Origin: JAZLFH01 sp045615705
Lineage (GTDB): Bacteria > Bacillota > Clostridia > UMGS1883
NCBI GenBank assembly: GCA_045615705.1
Contig: JAZLFH010000062.1
Coordinates: 1 to 14,272, forward strand
Direction: 5' to 3'
Length of the DNA stretch: 14,272 nt
Part shown: in pieces, positions 13,570 to 14,272 of the stretch
How positions within the stretch are numbered: position 1 is the stretch's first letter
How the letters are laid out: every line of letters starts with the position of its first letter
Position numbers and translations under genes: made by a program
Notes under the pieces: generated by a model
The model's database searches: none
The model's input: only the letters and a program-made list of their open reading frames with translations
What the model was told of the DNA's origin: nothing

Positions 13570-14272
13570 CAACCGACACTCTTTCTATATGTGCTCCTAC
13601 TTTTTTAAGTTTTTCTTCTATCTTGTAGTATCCTCTGTCTACATGATTCAATCCGCCAAGTTCCGTAATCCCGTCTGCCCCGAGAGCCGCAATTACAAGA
13701 GCTGCTCCCGCTCTTAAATCGGTGGATTCAACAGGGGCCCCGTAAAGGGTATTCTTTCCGGTTATGATTGCCGTTCTTCCCTCTACTTTAATATCCGCTC
13801 CAAGTCTTTTTAACTCGGCGACATACTGAAACCTGTTTTCAAAAACAGTTTCGGTAACCATACTTGTCCCCTTTGCCATTGACAAAAACGCAACCATCTG
13901 TGGCTGAAGGTCTGTCGGAAATCCCGGATAAGGTACTGAAACAACTGTGGTTGATCTGATTTCACCATCTCTGACAATTCTTATTGAATCGTCATATTCT
14001 TCGACAATTACTCCTGCCTCTTTAAGTTTTGAAGTAAGCGATTCCATGTGCCTCGGAATAACATTTTTGATAAGAACATTTCCGCCTGTTGCAGCTGCCG
14101 CAATCATGTATGTTCCTGCTTCAATTTGATCCGGAATGATGCTGTATGTACCGCCCGGCATACTTTTTACGCCTCTTATTCTTATAGTATCAGTACCTGC
14201 ACCTTTAATGTTTGCACCCATGGCATTTAAAAAGTTTGCCGTATCTACTATATGTGGTTCTTTTGCTGCATT
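13562..14272 (-). CDS. murA: UDP-N-acetylglucosamine 1-carboxyvinyltransferase, C-terminal part (runs off right edge)
   Basis: First committed step of peptidoglycan synthesis: transfer of enolpyruvate from PEP to UDP-GlcNAc. The last 236 residues are visible and stay in frame to the window edge, beginning NAAKEPHIVDTANFLNAMGA, which matches the middle of MurA. Key residues include the catalytic aspartate (E. coli D305 equivalent) in PYPGFPTDLQPQM and the PEP-binding arginine (R397 equivalent) in DLRAGAALV. The C-terminal helix GGLNHVDRGYYKIEEKLKKVGA is standard. The active-site Cys/Asp that decides fosfomycin sensitivity lies upstream, outside the window. The stop overlaps walJ by 8 bases. 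Many Firmicutes carry two copies (murA1/murA2); which one this is cannot be told here. Confidence 0.96.
   Translation of the reverse strand, partial: NAAKEPHIVDTANFLNAMGANIKGAGTDTIRIRGVKSMPGGTYSIIPDQIEAGTYMIAAAATGGNVLIKNVIPRHMESLTSKLKEAGVIVEEYDDSIRIVRDGEIRSTTVVSVPYPGFPTDLQPQMVAFLSMAKGTSMVTETVFENRFQYVAELKRLGADIKVEGRTAIITGKNTLYGAPVESTDLRAGAALVIAALGADGITELGGLNHVDRGYYKIEEKLKKVGAHIERVSVDD

Noticed and set aside
1..14272. Mobile elements, CRISPR repeats, tRNA or rRNA genes, and toxin-antitoxin pairs
   Set aside because: None found on reading both strands; the genes form uninterrupted core clusters with even base composition.

Overview
The window comes from a low-GC, AT-rich Gram-positive bacterium, most likely an endospore-forming member of the Clostridia. 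Three things point there: spoVT and a GerW/YtfJ-family gene (sporulation), the gene order lysA - site-2 protease - scpA - scpB - DUF2953 - ytfJ - rluB that is familiar from clostridial chromosomes, and a YtrA-type GntR/ABC operon. Codon use and base composition look even from end to end. I see no insertion sequence, phage gene, CRISPR array, tRNA or rRNA, so this looks like ordinary core chromosome with a few accessory-looking small genes.

Layout. (1) 1-647, minus: the N-terminal third of glgB (glycogen branching enzyme), running off the left edge. (2) 648-780: a compact divergent promoter region with two near-consensus sigma-A promoters back to back. (3) 781-1185, plus: a small zinc-ribbon membrane protein with a CD225/dispanin-like second half. 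(4) 9524 down to 1178, minus: an eleven-gene, very tightly packed cluster read in the order unknown 4-TM protein, lysA, M50 site-2 protease, scpA, scpB, DUF2953, ytfJ, rluB, degenerate GNAT-like protein, htpX, pepP. Nearly every junction is an overlap (ATGA, GTGA, TAATG or longer) or a gap of 1-4 bases, and I see only one strong promoter, in front of the first gene. (5) 9525-9717: a second divergent promoter region; a 36-base imperfect palindrome covers the -10 and start site of the rightward promoter. (6) 9718-11586, plus: GntR regulator, ABC ATPase and ABC-2-like permease, closed by an intrinsic terminator. (7) 11729-12274, plus: spoVT, with a possible forespore (sigma-G-like) promoter. (8) 14272 down to 12297, minus: murA (3' part) - walJ - rlmH, converging on spoVT at a shared bidirectional terminator whose stem contains both stop codons.

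How the genes fit together. The long minus-strand cluster combines lysine/DAP metabolism (lysA), chromosome condensation (scpAB), a spore protein (ytfJ), rRNA modification (rluB) and membrane protein or peptide turnover (M50 protease, HtpX, aminopeptidase P). The right-hand minus cluster is cell-wall and ribosome housekeeping (murA, walJ, rlmH). The GntR-ABC operon looks like a self-regulated transporter of the type often induced by cell-envelope stress or antibiotics; its substrate cannot be read from the sequence.

No clearly new multi-gene system is evident. The best leads are the zinc-ribbon/dispanin-like protein, the palindromic operator of the GntR operon, the degenerate acetyltransferase-like gene fixed between rluB and htpX, and the unknown membrane protein that heads the lysA-scpAB cluster.
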